This document shows positions 7,712 to 16,900 of a DNA stretch of 64,000 nucleotides, piece by piece. The stretch's first letter is position 1. Each line of letters starts with the position of its first letter. This DNA is from Streptomyces sp. SID12488. GTDB lineage: Bacteria; Actinomycetota; Actinomycetes; Streptomycetales; Streptomycetaceae. The stretch spans positions 62,001-126,000 of the forward strand of contig NZ_JAAGLT010000014.1 in assembly GCF_010548275.1 (NCBI RefSeq). The letters run 5' to 3'. Below the pieces are notes generated by a model. That model made no database searches. It worked only from the letters and a program-made list of their open reading frames with translations, and was not told the origin of the DNA. A program made the position numbers and the translations under genes.

Positions 7712-9043
7712 TCAACCGGCCGTGCAGGCCGTTCCGTTGAGCGTGAAGCCGGACGGCGCCGCACTGTTGCCGGTGTGGCTCGCCTGGTAGCCGAAGCCGA
7801 CACTCGCCCCGGGCGCGATGGCCGCGTTGTAGGTGGCGTTGGTGGCCGTCACCGCACCGGACGACGGGGCGAAGCCGGCGCTCCAGCCGGAGGTGATGGT
7901 CTGGCCGGAGGGCAGGGTGAAGCCCAGTTTCCAGCCGTTCACCGCTGTCGTACTGGTGTTGGTGATGGTGACGGACGCGGTCAGCCCGGTGTTCCAGGCG
8001 TTGGTGGTGACCGCCACCTTGCAGGGGCCGGCCGGCGGTTGGGGCACGGTGCCGCCGCTGTCCAGGCCGAAGAAGGTGATCACGCGGGCGGCCATGCCGG
8101 TGGTGATCAGGTTGTGGCCGACACCCTGGAGGCTGATGGCCTCGACGGGCGCCTTGTCACCGGTGGCCCCGTAGCGGGTGCGGGTCCAGCCGGACTGGGG
8201 CGAGTCGGTCACGGTCGGCGTCTGGGTGAGCCCCTGCACGTTGGTCCACTGCTTGATCATCTCCCCGAAGTTGGGGTAGCGCAGGGTGTCGTCCTCGGTG
8301 CCGTGCCAGAGCTGCATGCGTGGCCGGGACCCGGTGTAGCCGGGGTAGGCGCCCCGCACCAGGTTCCCCCACTCCTGCGGGGTGTGGATCACTGTCCCGT
8401 TGGCGCAGTCGCTGTTCCACTCCGAGCCGTTGGTGGTGGCGAAGCAGCCGAACGGCACGCCCGCGAAGGCGGAACCGCCCGCGAAGACGTCCGGGTAGTC
8501 GCCCAGCAGGACGTTGGTCATCATCGCACCGGAGGAGACCCCGGTGGCGAAGACCCTGCTGGTGTCGGCGCTGTAGGTGCGGGTCACCCAGTCGACCATG
8601 GACCTGATGCCCACCGGGTCACTGCCGCCGCCCCTGGTGAGCGCCTGCGGCGAGGAGACGTCGAAGCACTTGCTGCTGCGGGTGACGGAGGGGTAGATCA
8701 CGATGAAGCCGTAGCGGTCGGCCAGCGAGGCGTACTCGGTGTTGGAGTAGAACACGGGGCCGGAGCCGGTGCACCAGTGCACGGCCACCAGAACCGCCGG
8801 ATGCGTGGTGACGCCGTCCGGCACGTACACGTACATCTGCAGGTTGCTGGGATTGGTCCCGAAGTTCGTCACCTCGGTGAGCGCGGCGGCGGCGACGGGG
8901 GCCGCAGCGGGCGGCTCCGTCCGGGCCGCCGCCGACGGCGCGGCGAGGAATGTCGCCGCGAGTAACGGCAGCAGGCCTGCGAGAAACATGACGAGCGCCG
9001 AACGCAGCGGCCTTTTCGCGATGTTGCCGACAGTGGTGGACAC
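7712..9043 (-). CDS. Secreted CE1/PHB-depolymerase-type esterase with C-terminal CBM2
   Basis: 443 residues. Signal peptide at 12-41 (LRSALVMFLAGLLPLLAATF). The esterase domain (about 50-320) has an alpha/beta-hydrolase triad: Ser in GVSSGAMM (about 170), Asp in HGTEDDTL (about 247) and His in GVGHNLITTG (about 313). HWCTGSG fits the oxyanion region of the PHB-depolymerase/feruloyl and acetylxylan esterase group. A proline-rich linker (PQPPAGP) leads to a type 2 cellulose- or xylan-binding module (about 342-443) with WNTGLTASVTITN and WKLGFTLPSG. It should release acetyl or feruloyl groups from hemicellulose. Divergent from the PL1 gene; an almost perfect CebR-like box lies about 105 nt upstream, suggesting sugar-responsive repression. 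Confidence 0.88.
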   Translation of the reverse strand: MSTTVGNIAKRPLRSALVMFLAGLLPLLAATFLAAPSAAARTEPPAAAPVAAAALTEVTNFGTNPSNLQMYVYVPDGVTTHPAVLVAVHWCTGSGPVFYSNTEYASLADRYGFIVIYPSVTRSSKCFDVSSPQALTRGGGSDPVGIRSMVDWVTRTYSADTSRVFATGVSSGAMMTNVLLGDYPDVFAGGSAFAGVPFGCFATTNGSEWNSDCANGTVIHTPQEWGNLVRGAYPGYTGSRPRMQLWHGTEDDTLRYPNFGEMIKQWTNVQGLTQTPTVTDSPQSGWTRTRYGATGDKAPVEAISLQGVGHNLITTGMAARVITFFGLDSGGTVPQPPAGPCKVAVTTNAWNTGLTASVTITNTSTTAVNGWKLGFTLPSGQTITSGWSAGFAPSSGAVTATNATYNAAIAPGASVGFGYQASHTGNSAAPSGFTLNGTACTAG

Positions 9044-9148
9044 GTCCTTGTCCCTTCCTGATCACGGCTCGTGGGGTACGCGTGGCGGAAGTCGAAGTCC
9101 CGCTCCGCGGGGCTGCCCGCCCGCATCGTGGCATGAGCATGGCCCCCA

Positions 9149-9162
9149 TGGAAGCGCTCCCA
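9149..9162. promoter_or_regulatory. CebR-like (LacI-family) operator box 1
   Basis: TGGAAGCGCTCCCA differs by one base from the 14-bp palindrome TGGGAGCGCTCCCA known for CebR, the cello-oligosaccharide-sensing repressor of Streptomyces. It lies upstream of the CBM2 esterase gene in the divergent region. Binding is inferred from sequence only. Confidence 0.6.
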
Positions 9163-9232
9163 CACGTCGAAAAGATTCGCTGACCAGCGGTTGCGGACCC
9201 GGTCGGCACACATTGCGCGCAAAGCGTTGACC

Positions 9233-9246
9233 AGAAAGCGCTTACC
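9233..9246. promoter_or_regulatory. AAGCGCT-cored LacI-family-like box 2
   Basis: AGAAAGCGCTTACC shares the central AAGCGCT with box 1. A more degenerate copy, AAAGCGTT, lies just before it at 9221-9228. The two are spaced close to one or two helical turns, as expected for adjacent repressor sites. Inference from pattern only. Confidence 0.4.
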
Positions 9247-9339
9247 GCCTACCTTCCGTTCAGCGATGTGACCCATCGATGTCGATCCGCATTCGACGAG
9301 ACGGCCCCGAAGTATGCGCCCTCAGAGACGGTGTAGTCC

Positions 9340-9353
9340 CTGAAGCGCTACCT
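9340..9353. promoter_or_regulatory. AAGCGCT-cored LacI-family-like box 3
   Basis: CTGAAGCGCTACCT again carries the AAGCGCT core, about 140 nt upstream of the PL1 pectate lyase start. Together with the two boxes nearer the esterase it suggests joint control of the divergent polysaccharide-degrading genes. Confidence 0.4.
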
Positions 9354-9425
9354 TCCCCCACACTTCAGGCTCTCCGTCACCGCTCAACCGGCTCGCGCGC
9401 GGCACGCAGCATGGCGCACGACATA

Positions 9426-9440
9426 GTGAATGATGTTCAC
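9426..9440. promoter_or_regulatory. GTGAA-N5-TTCAC inverted repeat upstream of PL1
   Basis: Five-base arms GTGAA (9426-9430) and TTCAC (9436-9440) lie 52 nt before the PL1 start, in an AT-richer patch likely to hold the promoter. The form suits a GntR- or LacI-type regulator; identity unknown. Confidence 0.3.
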
Positions 9441-9491
9441 ATAGCTGATCACCTGCTCGGTCAGCCAGCCCTTCCGAAGGGACGCACCCGC

Positions 9492-10472
9492 ATGCGTACA
9501 GACCCCCCACGTACACAGACGCAAAGACCCGCAGTGGTGGCAGCCGTGGCCACCGCGCTCGCGGCCGTCGCCGTTCTGGCCGCTCCCCAGCCGGCCGGGG
9601 CGGCCGAGAGCGCGCCCATCGGATTCGGTGCCGGAACGACCGGCGGCGGCAGCGCCACCCCGGTCACCGTGACGACGCTCGCCGCCTTCAGGACCGCCGT
9701 CACGGGAAACGCGGCCAAGGTCGTGCGGGTGAACGGCCTGATCACGCTGAGCGGTCAGGTCGACCTCGGCTCCAACACCACGGTCCTGGGCGTCGGTTCA
9801 TCCTCCGGGTTCACCGGCGGCGGCCTGCGGATCAAGGAGGAGACGAACGTCGTCGTCCGCAACCTCAACATCAGCAAGCCGCTCGCACCGTCCGACGGCG
9901 TGACCGTCCAGAAGTCCACGAAGGTGTGGATCGACCACAATTCCTTCTCCGCGGACCGCACCCACGACAAGGACTACTACGACGGTCTGCTGGACATCAA
10001 TCACGGCTCCGACAACGTGACGGTGTCCTGGAACACCTTCAAGGACCACTTCAAGGGCTCGCTCGTCGGCCACAGCGACAACAACGCGTCCGAGGACACC
10101 GGCCGCCTCAAGGTGACGTACCACCACAACCACTTCAACAACGTGTACTCGCGCATCCCCAGCCTGCGGTTCGGCACCGGTCACTTCTACGACAACTACG
10201 TCCAGGGCGCCGAGACCGCCGTGCACTCCCGTATGGGCGCCCAGATGCTCGTCGAGAACAACGTCTTCCGTTCGACGCCGGTCGCGGTCACCACGAACCG
10301 CAGCAGTGACGTCGACGGATACGCCAACCTGCGCGGCAACGATCTCGGCGGAGCCGCCACGGAGGTCTCGCGGGTCGGCACCTTCACCACCGCTCCGTAC
10401 AGCTACACCGCGGAGCCTGCCTCGACCGTCGTCGCCTCGGTGACGTCGGGCGCGGGCGCCGGAAAGCTCTGA
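9492..10472 (+). CDS. Secreted pectate lyase, polysaccharide lyase family 1
   Basis: 326 residues from ATG 9492; a longer frame from 9279 has no protein-like N-terminus. Signal peptide about residues 12-37 ending in AGAAES. The mature protein has the PL1 parallel beta-helix signatures: VWIDHNSFSADR (vWiDH region, about 145), DGLLDINHGSDNVTVSWN (calcium-binding and stacking region), FKDHFKGSLVGH and YHHNHFNNVYSRIPSLRFG, in which Arg of RIPSLR is the expected catalytic base. It cleaves polygalacturonate by beta-elimination outside the cell with calcium. A PL3 gene follows after 60 nt on the same strand, so the two are probably co-transcribed pectin-degrading enzymes. Confidence 0.92.
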   Translation: MRTDPPRTQTQRPAVVAAVATALAAVAVLAAPQPAGAAESAPIGFGAGTTGGGSATPVTVTTLAAFRTAVTGNAAKVVRVNGLITLSGQVDLGSNTTVLGVGSSSGFTGGGLRIKEETNVVVRNLNISKPLAPSDGVTVQKSTKVWIDHNSFSADRTHDKDYYDGLLDINHGSDNVTVSWNTFKDHFKGSLVGHSDNNASEDTGRLKVTYHHNHFNNVYSRIPSLRFGTGHFYDNYVQGAETAVHSRMGAQMLVENNVFRSTPVAVTTNRSSDVDGYANLRGNDLGGAATEVSRVGTFTTAPYSYTAEPASTVVASVTSGAGAGKL

Positions 10473-10532
10473 GACAACCCCCAATCCCCAACTCCCCACA
10501 CAGCACGACCGACCGGAAGAAGGCATCGGGAC

Positions 10533-11339
10533 ATGACTTCTGCAGTACGTCCACGCGCGCGCGGGCGCGCACTGACCGGCACCCTGGCCACCCTCGGCCT
10601 CTCGCTTGGCATGCTCATGACTAGCGGTGCGCTCACCCCGGCGAGCGCCGCGACCTGGCCGACCGCCAACGGCAGCCAGGGCGTCTCCGCGACCATCCCC
10701 GTGTCCGGCACCAAGGACTACGGGATGAAGCGCCTGTACGGCACCGGGGACCTCGGCTCCGACAACCAGGACGAGGACCAGGGGCCGATCCTCGAGCTGG
10801 CGGCCGGCGCCGTCCTCAAGAACGTCATCATCGGCGCCCCGGCGGCCGACGGCATCCACTGCAAGGGCAGCTGCACCCTGCAGAACGTGTGGTGGGAGGA
10901 CGTCGGCGAGGACGCCGCCACCTTCCGGGGCAGCTCCTCCTCGAACGTCTACACGATCTCGGGCGGCGGCGCCAAGGAAGCCAGCGACAAGGTGTTCCAG
11001 TTCAACGGCGCCGGGACGCTCAACATCTCCAACTTCGCGGCGAAGAACTTCGGCACCTTCGTCCGGTCCTGCGGGAACTGCTCCACGCAGTACAAGCGGA
11101 CCATCAACCTCACCAACATCGAGGCGACCTGGAAGGGCGGCAAGCTCGCCGGCATCAACACCAACTACGGCGACAGCGCGACCCTGAGGGGCATCACGAT
11201 CGTCGGGGACACCAGCAAGAAGATCGTCCCCTGCCAGAAGTACATCGGCAACAACACCGGCAAGGAGCCGACCACCAACGGCTCCAACCCCGACGGCACG
11301 TACTGCAAGTACGCGACGGGCGACATCACGTACCGCTGA
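10533..11339 (+). CDS. Secreted pectate lyase, polysaccharide lyase family 3
   Basis: 268 residues from ATG 10533 with GGAAGAAGG upstream. Signal peptide about 12-39 (LATLGLSLGMLMTSGALTPA). The mature part starts ATWPTANGSQGVSATIPVSG and continues with PL3 features: repeated hydrophobic beta-helix rungs, DGIHCKGSCTLQNVWWEDVGEDAATF (calcium-binding Glu/Asp cluster), and paired cysteines (HCKGSC, SCGNC, PCQKY, YCKY) that stabilise the compact helix. PL3 enzymes cleave low-methyl pectin in a calcium-dependent beta-elimination. It follows the PL1 gene and is closed by a strong terminator hairpin. Confidence 0.92.
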   Translation: MTSAVRPRARGRALTGTLATLGLSLGMLMTSGALTPASAATWPTANGSQGVSATIPVSGTKDYGMKRLYGTGDLGSDNQDEDQGPILELAAGAVLKNVIIGAPAADGIHCKGSCTLQNVWWEDVGEDAATFRGSSSSNVYTISGGGAKEASDKVFQFNGAGTLNISNFAAKNFGTFVRSCGNCSTQYKRTINLTNIEATWKGGKLAGINTNYGDSATLRGITIVGDTSKKIVPCQKYIGNNTGKEPTTNGSNPDGTYCKYATGDITYR

Positions 11340-11354
11340 TCCATCCCCCCTCCG

Positions 11355-11395
11355 GCGGCTGTACGAGGCGGCTCGCACCCACCTCGTACAGCCGC
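11355..11395 (+). terminator. Strong intrinsic-type hairpin after the pectate lyase pair
   Basis: Arms at 11355-11368 and 11382-11395 pair perfectly over 14 bp (GCGGCTGTACGAGG with CCTCGTACAGCCGC) around a 13-nt loop, 16 nt after the PL3 stop codon. No T run follows, which is usual for Streptomyces terminators. Confidence 0.8.
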
Positions 11396-11649
11396 TGTCC
11401 TCCTGGCACGAGCCGCGTGCTCGACGACCTGGCCCGCGCGGGCGCTGGGGATCCACGGACGGTACCCGTCGTGGCGGCGCCGCCTGCCGGCCAAGCCGCA
11501 CCGGCCCCCGTTCTGCCTGCGCCGCGGACTCGTGGGCGTCCGTCCGGACCTGCCCGACAGGTACGGCCCCGCCATGCCGTTGCCCGGAGCGACGGGCCCG
11601 CCGTGCTTCGCTACCGTGCTCCCCGCTCCCCCGCTTCCTTCGACACGGA
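11396..11649. other. Intergenic, no gene recognised
   Basis: About 250 nt between the pectate lyase terminator and the convergent Rv1733c-like gene. Frames are open because of GC bias but none gives a start, ribosome site or recognisable protein. Confidence 0.5.
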
Positions 11650-12216
11650 TCAGCGTGTGTTGCGCCCCCACATAGGGTCGAACCGCTCCCACGCCTCGTC
11701 CCACTCCTCCATCCGCCGTCGCTCCAGACGGCCGCGGAGAAGACGCCAGGCGACGTAAGGCACGGTCGCCCCGCTCGCGCCCGCCAGGGCGCCGACCAGC
11801 GCGGCCCTGAGGCGGGCCTCGGACTCGGTGGCGGGCTTCGAAACCAGGCGGCCCTGCGGGTCCGTCCAGACCGTCGCCGGGCTCCCCGCGGTGCTGCCCG
11901 AGTCGACCCGGGCCTGGCCCGTGCGCCGGGTGCCGTCGGCCGCGCTCCAGCGGACCTTCGCCCACACCTTCTCGCTGCCGACGGTGCCGGGCGCGTCCTC
12001 GACGACCAGTGCCGTCACGGAATGCCACTCGGCGCGCTCTGTCGCCAGCCCCTGTTCGATGGAGCGGTTCGACACCACGCCGACCAGGACTCCGGTGAGC
12101 ACGATGAGTGCCCAGGTGGCCAGTGCGGCCCACCCCTCCACGGCATCCACACGGCGCCTCAGCGGATTCCGCCGCCAACGCCACAGCCACACCCTGGGAC
12201 CACGGAATGCCGCCAT
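11650..12216 (-). CDS. Rv1733c-family membrane protein
   Basis: 188 residues from ATG 12216, supported by GAGGAGG nine nt upstream. The N-terminus RVWLWRWRRNPLRRR is the typical basic start of the Rv1733c family, followed by a transmembrane helix (about 35-57, ALATWALIVLTGVLVGVV). An extracytoplasmic domain of about 90 residues follows (WHSVTALVVEDA, AKVRWSAADGTRRTGQARV, AGSPATVWTDPQG), then a second membrane helix near 137-157 and a short basic-acidic tail. The mycobacterial relative belongs to the dormancy regulon; the family's function is unknown. Monocistronic. Confidence 0.8.
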   Translation of the reverse strand: MAAFRGPRVWLWRWRRNPLRRRVDAVEGWAALATWALIVLTGVLVGVVSNRSIEQGLATERAEWHSVTALVVEDAPGTVGSEKVWAKVRWSAADGTRRTGQARVDSGSTAGSPATVWTDPQGRLVSKPATESEARLRAALVGALAGASGATVPYVAWRLLRGRLERRRMEEWDEAWERFDPMWGRNTR

Positions 12217-12428
12217 CGAAGGCAACCTCCTCACGCGCACACGGACATGCCCTGCCGTCCTCCCATACGCGCGATGTCCCGCCGCTGCTCACGGCCGACC
12301 CGAGGTCTCCGTCACATCCCGCCGACAAACCGCTCCGACCTGCGGCGACACCGTTTCCAGAGGTGACTGTCAGTGGTGGGGTGCAGACTGGCCGATGACT
12401 GGACAGAGACGTCCCGGAGGTGATCGGC

Positions 12429-13514
12429 ATGACCGAGGTACTGCTCACGGTCGGCACGCGCAAAGGCCTGTTCATCGGGCACCGGCGCGGTGACACATGG
12501 GAGTTCGACGACAGCCCTTCTTTCAACGCGCAGGCCGTGTACTCGGTCGCGATCGACACCCGGCAGGGCAGCCCGAGGCTGCTGGTCGGCGGCGACAGCG
12601 CCCACTGGGGGCCGTCGGTCTTCCACTCCGACGACCTGGGCCGGACATGGACCGAACCGGCGCAGCCCGCGGTCAGGTTCCCGAAGGACACGGGCGCCTC
12701 GCTGGAGCGCGTCTGGCAGCTCCACCCGTCCACGGCGGAAGCGGACGTGGTGTACGCGGGCACGGAACCGGCGGCGCTGTACCGCTCCGAAGACCGCGGT
12801 GAGTCCTTCGAGTTGGTCCGCCCGCTGTGGGAACACCCCACCCGCTCCCGGTGGGTTCCGGGCGGCGGCGGCGAGGGCCTGCACACGATCGTCACCGACC
12901 GGCGCGACCCGCGCGCGGTGACTGTCGCCGTCTCGACGGCCGGAGTGTTCCGCACGTCCGACGGCGGCGCGAGCTGGGCCCCGTCCAACTCCGGTGTCTC
13001 CGCGGTGTTCCTGCCGGATCCGAACCCGGAGTTCGGCCAGTGCGTGCACAAGGTCGCGAAGGACTCGGCCGACCCGGACCGTCTCTACCTCCAGAACCAC
13101 TGGGGTGTGTACAGGAGCGACGACGCGGGAGGGCACTGGACGGACATCGGGGCCGGCCTCCCCTCGACGTTCGGCTTCGCGGTGGCGGCCCATCCGCACC
13201 GCGGTGACACGGCGTACGTCTTCCCGATCAACGCCGACTCGGACCGTGTCCCCGCCGACCACCGGTGCCGGGTCTTCCGTACGGCGGACGCGGGCAAGAG
13301 CTGGGAGCCCCTGTCGGCGGGCCTGCCCCAGGGGGACCACTACGGCACGGTGCTGCGCGACGCCCTGTGCACGGACGACGCGGACCCGGCGGGCGTCTAC
13401 TTCGGCAACCGCAACGGCGAGGTGTACGCGTCGGCGGACGACGGCGACAGCTGGCAGCAACTGGCTTCCCATCTGCCGGACGTGCTGTGTGTGAGGGCCG
13501 CAGTGATCGACTGA
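12429..13514 (+). CDS. BNR/sortilin-like beta-propeller protein (exo-alpha-sialidase-like fold)
   Basis: 361 residues from ATG 12429; GGAGG at 12416-12420 fits this start better than the GTG at 12420. There is no signal peptide, so it is cytosolic. Repeated Asp-box/BNR elements are visible (HSDDLGRTWTEP, RSEDRGESFELV, RTSDGGASWAPS, RSDDAGGHWTDI, RTADAGKSWEPL, ASADDGDSWQQL), about one per blade of a six- or seven-bladed propeller. Relatives are annotated as sialidase-like or YCF48-like glycosyl hydrolases, but the sialidase catalytic arginine triad is not evident, so enzymatic activity is unproven. Stands alone. Confidence 0.8.
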   Translation: MTEVLLTVGTRKGLFIGHRRGDTWEFDDSPSFNAQAVYSVAIDTRQGSPRLLVGGDSAHWGPSVFHSDDLGRTWTEPAQPAVRFPKDTGASLERVWQLHPSTAEADVVYAGTEPAALYRSEDRGESFELVRPLWEHPTRSRWVPGGGGEGLHTIVTDRRDPRAVTVAVSTAGVFRTSDGGASWAPSNSGVSAVFLPDPNPEFGQCVHKVAKDSADPDRLYLQNHWGVYRSDDAGGHWTDIGAGLPSTFGFAVAAHPHRGDTAYVFPINADSDRVPADHRCRVFRTADAGKSWEPLSAGLPQGDHYGTVLRDALCTDDADPAGVYFGNRNGEVYASADDGDSWQQLASHLPDVLCVRAAVID

Positions 13515-13529
13515 GGCTCGGTCGAGGGA

Positions 13530-13818
13530 GGACGCCCACCACGCGGCGGCAGCCCGCGTCCTGCGGGTCGCCGTCGGTGTCCACTGGGCTTCCGGAGTAG
13601 CCGTGGAAGTCGCCGATATCCTGGTCCACGGTCGGCTGCAAGCCGCTGAACTGTCTGTTCCTGATGCGGTGCCGGATGGGGGCGTGGGTCACCATGCCGC
13701 TCGGACGCGTGGTTTCGCCCGGCGGGAGATACAACCCCTGCCGACTCACCCGCATACGGGGCCAGTCCGTCGCGGGTGAGCGCCTGTCCGGATAGCGACG
13801 CCCATCAAGGTCTGCCAC
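13530..13818 (-). pseudogene. Possible remnant of a trypsin-like peptidase domain
   Basis: The reverse strand between the BNR gene and the FtsX gene reads as protein-like sequence with VSRQGLYLPPGETTRPSGM, QPTVDQDIGDF and HGYSGSPVDTDGD followed by VVGVLP. The GYSGSPV segment resembles the nucleophile motif of trypsin-like domains, and a following hydrophobic VVGVL strand is usual there. No complete gene, start or signal is visible and the frame runs into the antisense of the BNR gene. I record it as a weak candidate for a decayed gene. Apart from this the 13515-13925 interval shows nothing else. Confidence 0.25.
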
Positions 13819-13925
13819 ATCCGATCAGAAGACGACCAAAGTCAGTCCTACAATGCCCTCCTGCACCTGCACGCTGCCGACGCCGCAACGCGTTCCGGTC
13901 CGTGTGGTTGAAACCGGGGGGTTTG

Positions 13926-16900
13926 GTGGGGGAACGAGGAGTGCCGGCAGGCGTGTTGCGGTTCATCGCGCTGCGGGCGTGGGTGTACCGCGCGCTTCTC
14001 GGTGCCGCCCTGCTGGCCGTGCTGCTGACCACAACCGTGCTGGCCACGCTCACGGCCTACTCGGGCGCAATAGGCGATGCGGCGCTGCGTCGGTCGCTCG
14101 CCGAGCAGGACACCGCTGCCGAGGCCGCTCTGGTGGTCAAGGCCGACGTGCCGGCCGGCGAGCGGCAGGCGGCCGACGACGCCGTGCGGACGGGGGCCCG
14201 CGCCATCTTCGCCGGGCTGCCGGTACAGGTGCGCACCCTGCTGCGTTCCGGCCCCTACGCCCTGCCTCCCGCGCTGCGGCCCGCCTCCGAGCGGAACGAG
14301 GACCCGGACCTCACGCACTTCGCAGCCCTGGATCACACACAGGTGCGGACCGTCGCAGGGCGGCTTCCCCGAGAGGCGGTGACCGCCGGGTCCATCGAGG
14401 CCGCACTGCCGCAGAGCGCCGCCCAGCGGCTCGGGGTGGCACCTGGAGCCCGGCTGACCGTCACCGACCGGCTGCACGGCCCGGCGGTGCACGTGCTGAT
14501 CACCGGCGTGTACCGGCCCGTGGACGTCCGGGCACCCTACTGGCAGTTGGACGACCTGGGCGGCCGCGGCGTGCAGGCGTCGAGCTTCACGACGTACGGT
14601 CCCCTGCTCACCGCTGCAGGCGTGCCGACCTCGGGGCGGGTGAGCGTCGGCACGTCGGGCTGGCTGGCGTCGGCCGACTACTCCTCGCTGACGACGGGGC
14701 GGATCGACGCGCTGCGCGAGGCTGTCCGCTCGGGGAGCGCGCAGCTGCGCGAGCGGCCCGCGCTCAGCGGTGCGACCGTAGCGGCCACCGCGTTGCCCGA
14801 GGTCCTGGACCGCATCGAACGCTCCCTGCTCGTCACACGTTCCAGCATGCTGATCGTCGCTGGTCAGCTCGGACTGCTCGCGGCCTGCGCCCTGCTGCTC
14901 GTCGCGCGGTTGCTCAGCTCCGAGCGCATGTCCGAGACCCGGTTGCTCCGTGCGCGCGGCGCCACCCGGGCACGGCTGGCGGGCATGGCCGCGCTGGAGT
15001 CCTTGCTGATCTCCGGGCCGGCGGTGGTGGCGGCGCCGCTGTTGTCGGGGCCGTTGACGCGGCTGCTGGTCGGGCAGGGTGCGCTTGGCCGGACCGGGGT
15101 ACACGTCGACGTACCGGTCGGGGGCCGACCCGAGGTGTGGTCGGTCGCCGCGGGCGTGGCCGCGCTGTGTGCGCTGGCGGTGGCTGTCCCCGCGTGGCGG
15201 GCGTCCTTCACGGGCACCGTCTCCGTGCGGGCAGGGGCGCTGCCCGCACCGCTGCGCGCGGGGGCGGATGTCGGGTTGGTCGCCGTGGCCGGTGTCGCTT
15301 TCTGGCTGCTCGGAAGCCAGCGCTCCGGTGCTGTCACCACCAGCCGTGAGGGGGTCCTCGGCGTCGACCCGCTGCTGGTGGCGGCGCCCGCTCTGGTACT
15401 GCTGGCCGGAACGGTTCTGGTGCTGCGGTTGCTGCCCTCGCTGGCGCGGGTCGGCGAGCGGCTTCTGGCCCGCGGGCACGGGCTGACCGCGGCCATGGTC
15501 GGCTGGCAGTTCAGTCGGCGACCGATGCGGGGGGCGGGTCCGGTACTGCTCCTGGTCATCTCTGTGGCACTGGGCGTGATCGCGATCGGGCAGAGCGCGT
15601 CCTGGCACCGTTCCCAGGCCGACCAGGCCGACTTCCGCGCGGGCGCCGAGGTGCGCGTCCTCACTTCCGGGAGCGGCGGTGTGGGCCGTACGGACGTCTA
15701 CGCGGACCTCCCGCACGTTGATGCGGTCGCCCCCGCGGTCCGTGGCACCGTGTCGCTCTCCGGCAGCCGCACCGCGACCGTTGTGGCCCTGAACACGGCG
15801 GAGGCGGCAGGGGCGGTGCTGGCGCGGCCCGATCTGACGGACGGTCCGCTGCTCGCCGGGCTCGCGCCGCGCGGAGCGCCCGCGGGCGTCGAGGTACCGG
15901 CGGGCACGACCCGGCTCACGTTGACCGCTGCCCTGCGCAGCAGCACGCCGGGGCCGGGCGCGGACGTCACGCTCACGGTGCGGGACCGTCACGGGACCTC
16001 CTACGAGATACCGTCCGGCCGCCTGGCCGCCGACGGCCGACCGCACCCGCTGACCCCGGATCTGAACGGCGCCCGGGGCCCGCTGGCGCTGACCGGGCTC
16101 ACACTCAGCACGTCACAGCCGACCGGCCGTGCCCACCGGCACCGCCTGGTCCTCGGCACTCTCACGGCGACAGCGGGCGACGGCGATGTCCGGCAGCTGA
16201 CCCTGCCGACGAAGTGGGCGACCTCGATCGAGGCCGACTCGGCCGCCTACGCCCCCAACGCCGACGCCAGGCCGACCCGCCCCCGGATCACGTCGACGGC
16301 CCCCGTCAGCATGACGTACAGCACCGGATATCTGCCGCCGGACCTCCCGCCGGCCTCCTGGCCGCTGGAGGTCCGGCTGAAGGTCGCCCAGCCCGCGGCG
16401 CCCGAGATCGTCGCAGTCGCCACCGACCGGTTCCTCACCGCGTCCGGCGCGCGCCGAGGCCAGCGCGTGGAGGTGACGTTCGGCGGCCGTTCCGTGCCCG
16501 TACGCATCGTCCGCACCGCGAGCGCCCTGCCCACGACGGAAACCACCGCGCAGGACGGCGGGGCCCTGCTGGTCGATCTCCGGGCCGTCAACCGGGTGCT
16601 GCAGGCCCGCTACGGGACCAGCCTCACGCCCACCGAGTGGTGGTTGCGCACGGCCGACCCCGGTGCCGCGGCAGCGGCCGTGCGGGCCCTGCCCGACGTC
16701 GAACCGGAGCAGGTGGTGGTGCGCGACGAGATAGCGGCTCAGCTGCGCGACGACCCGTTCGGGGCGGCCCCGGAAGCAGCGTTGGTCGCATCGGCCGCGG
16801 TGACGGTGCTCTTCGCCTCGCTCGGCTTCGCGGTGAGCGCGGCAGGGGCGATGCGGGCCCGGGACGGAGAGTTCGCCGTGCTGCGCGCCCTGGGGACGAC

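Noticed and set aside
11165..13051. 628-codon reverse ORF over PL3, Rv1733c-like and BNR genes
   Set aside because: It spans several real genes in other frames and has no recognisable domain.
13848..16046. 732-codon reverse ORF over the first FtsX permease
   Set aside because: Arg/Gln/His-rich shadow frame without protein features.
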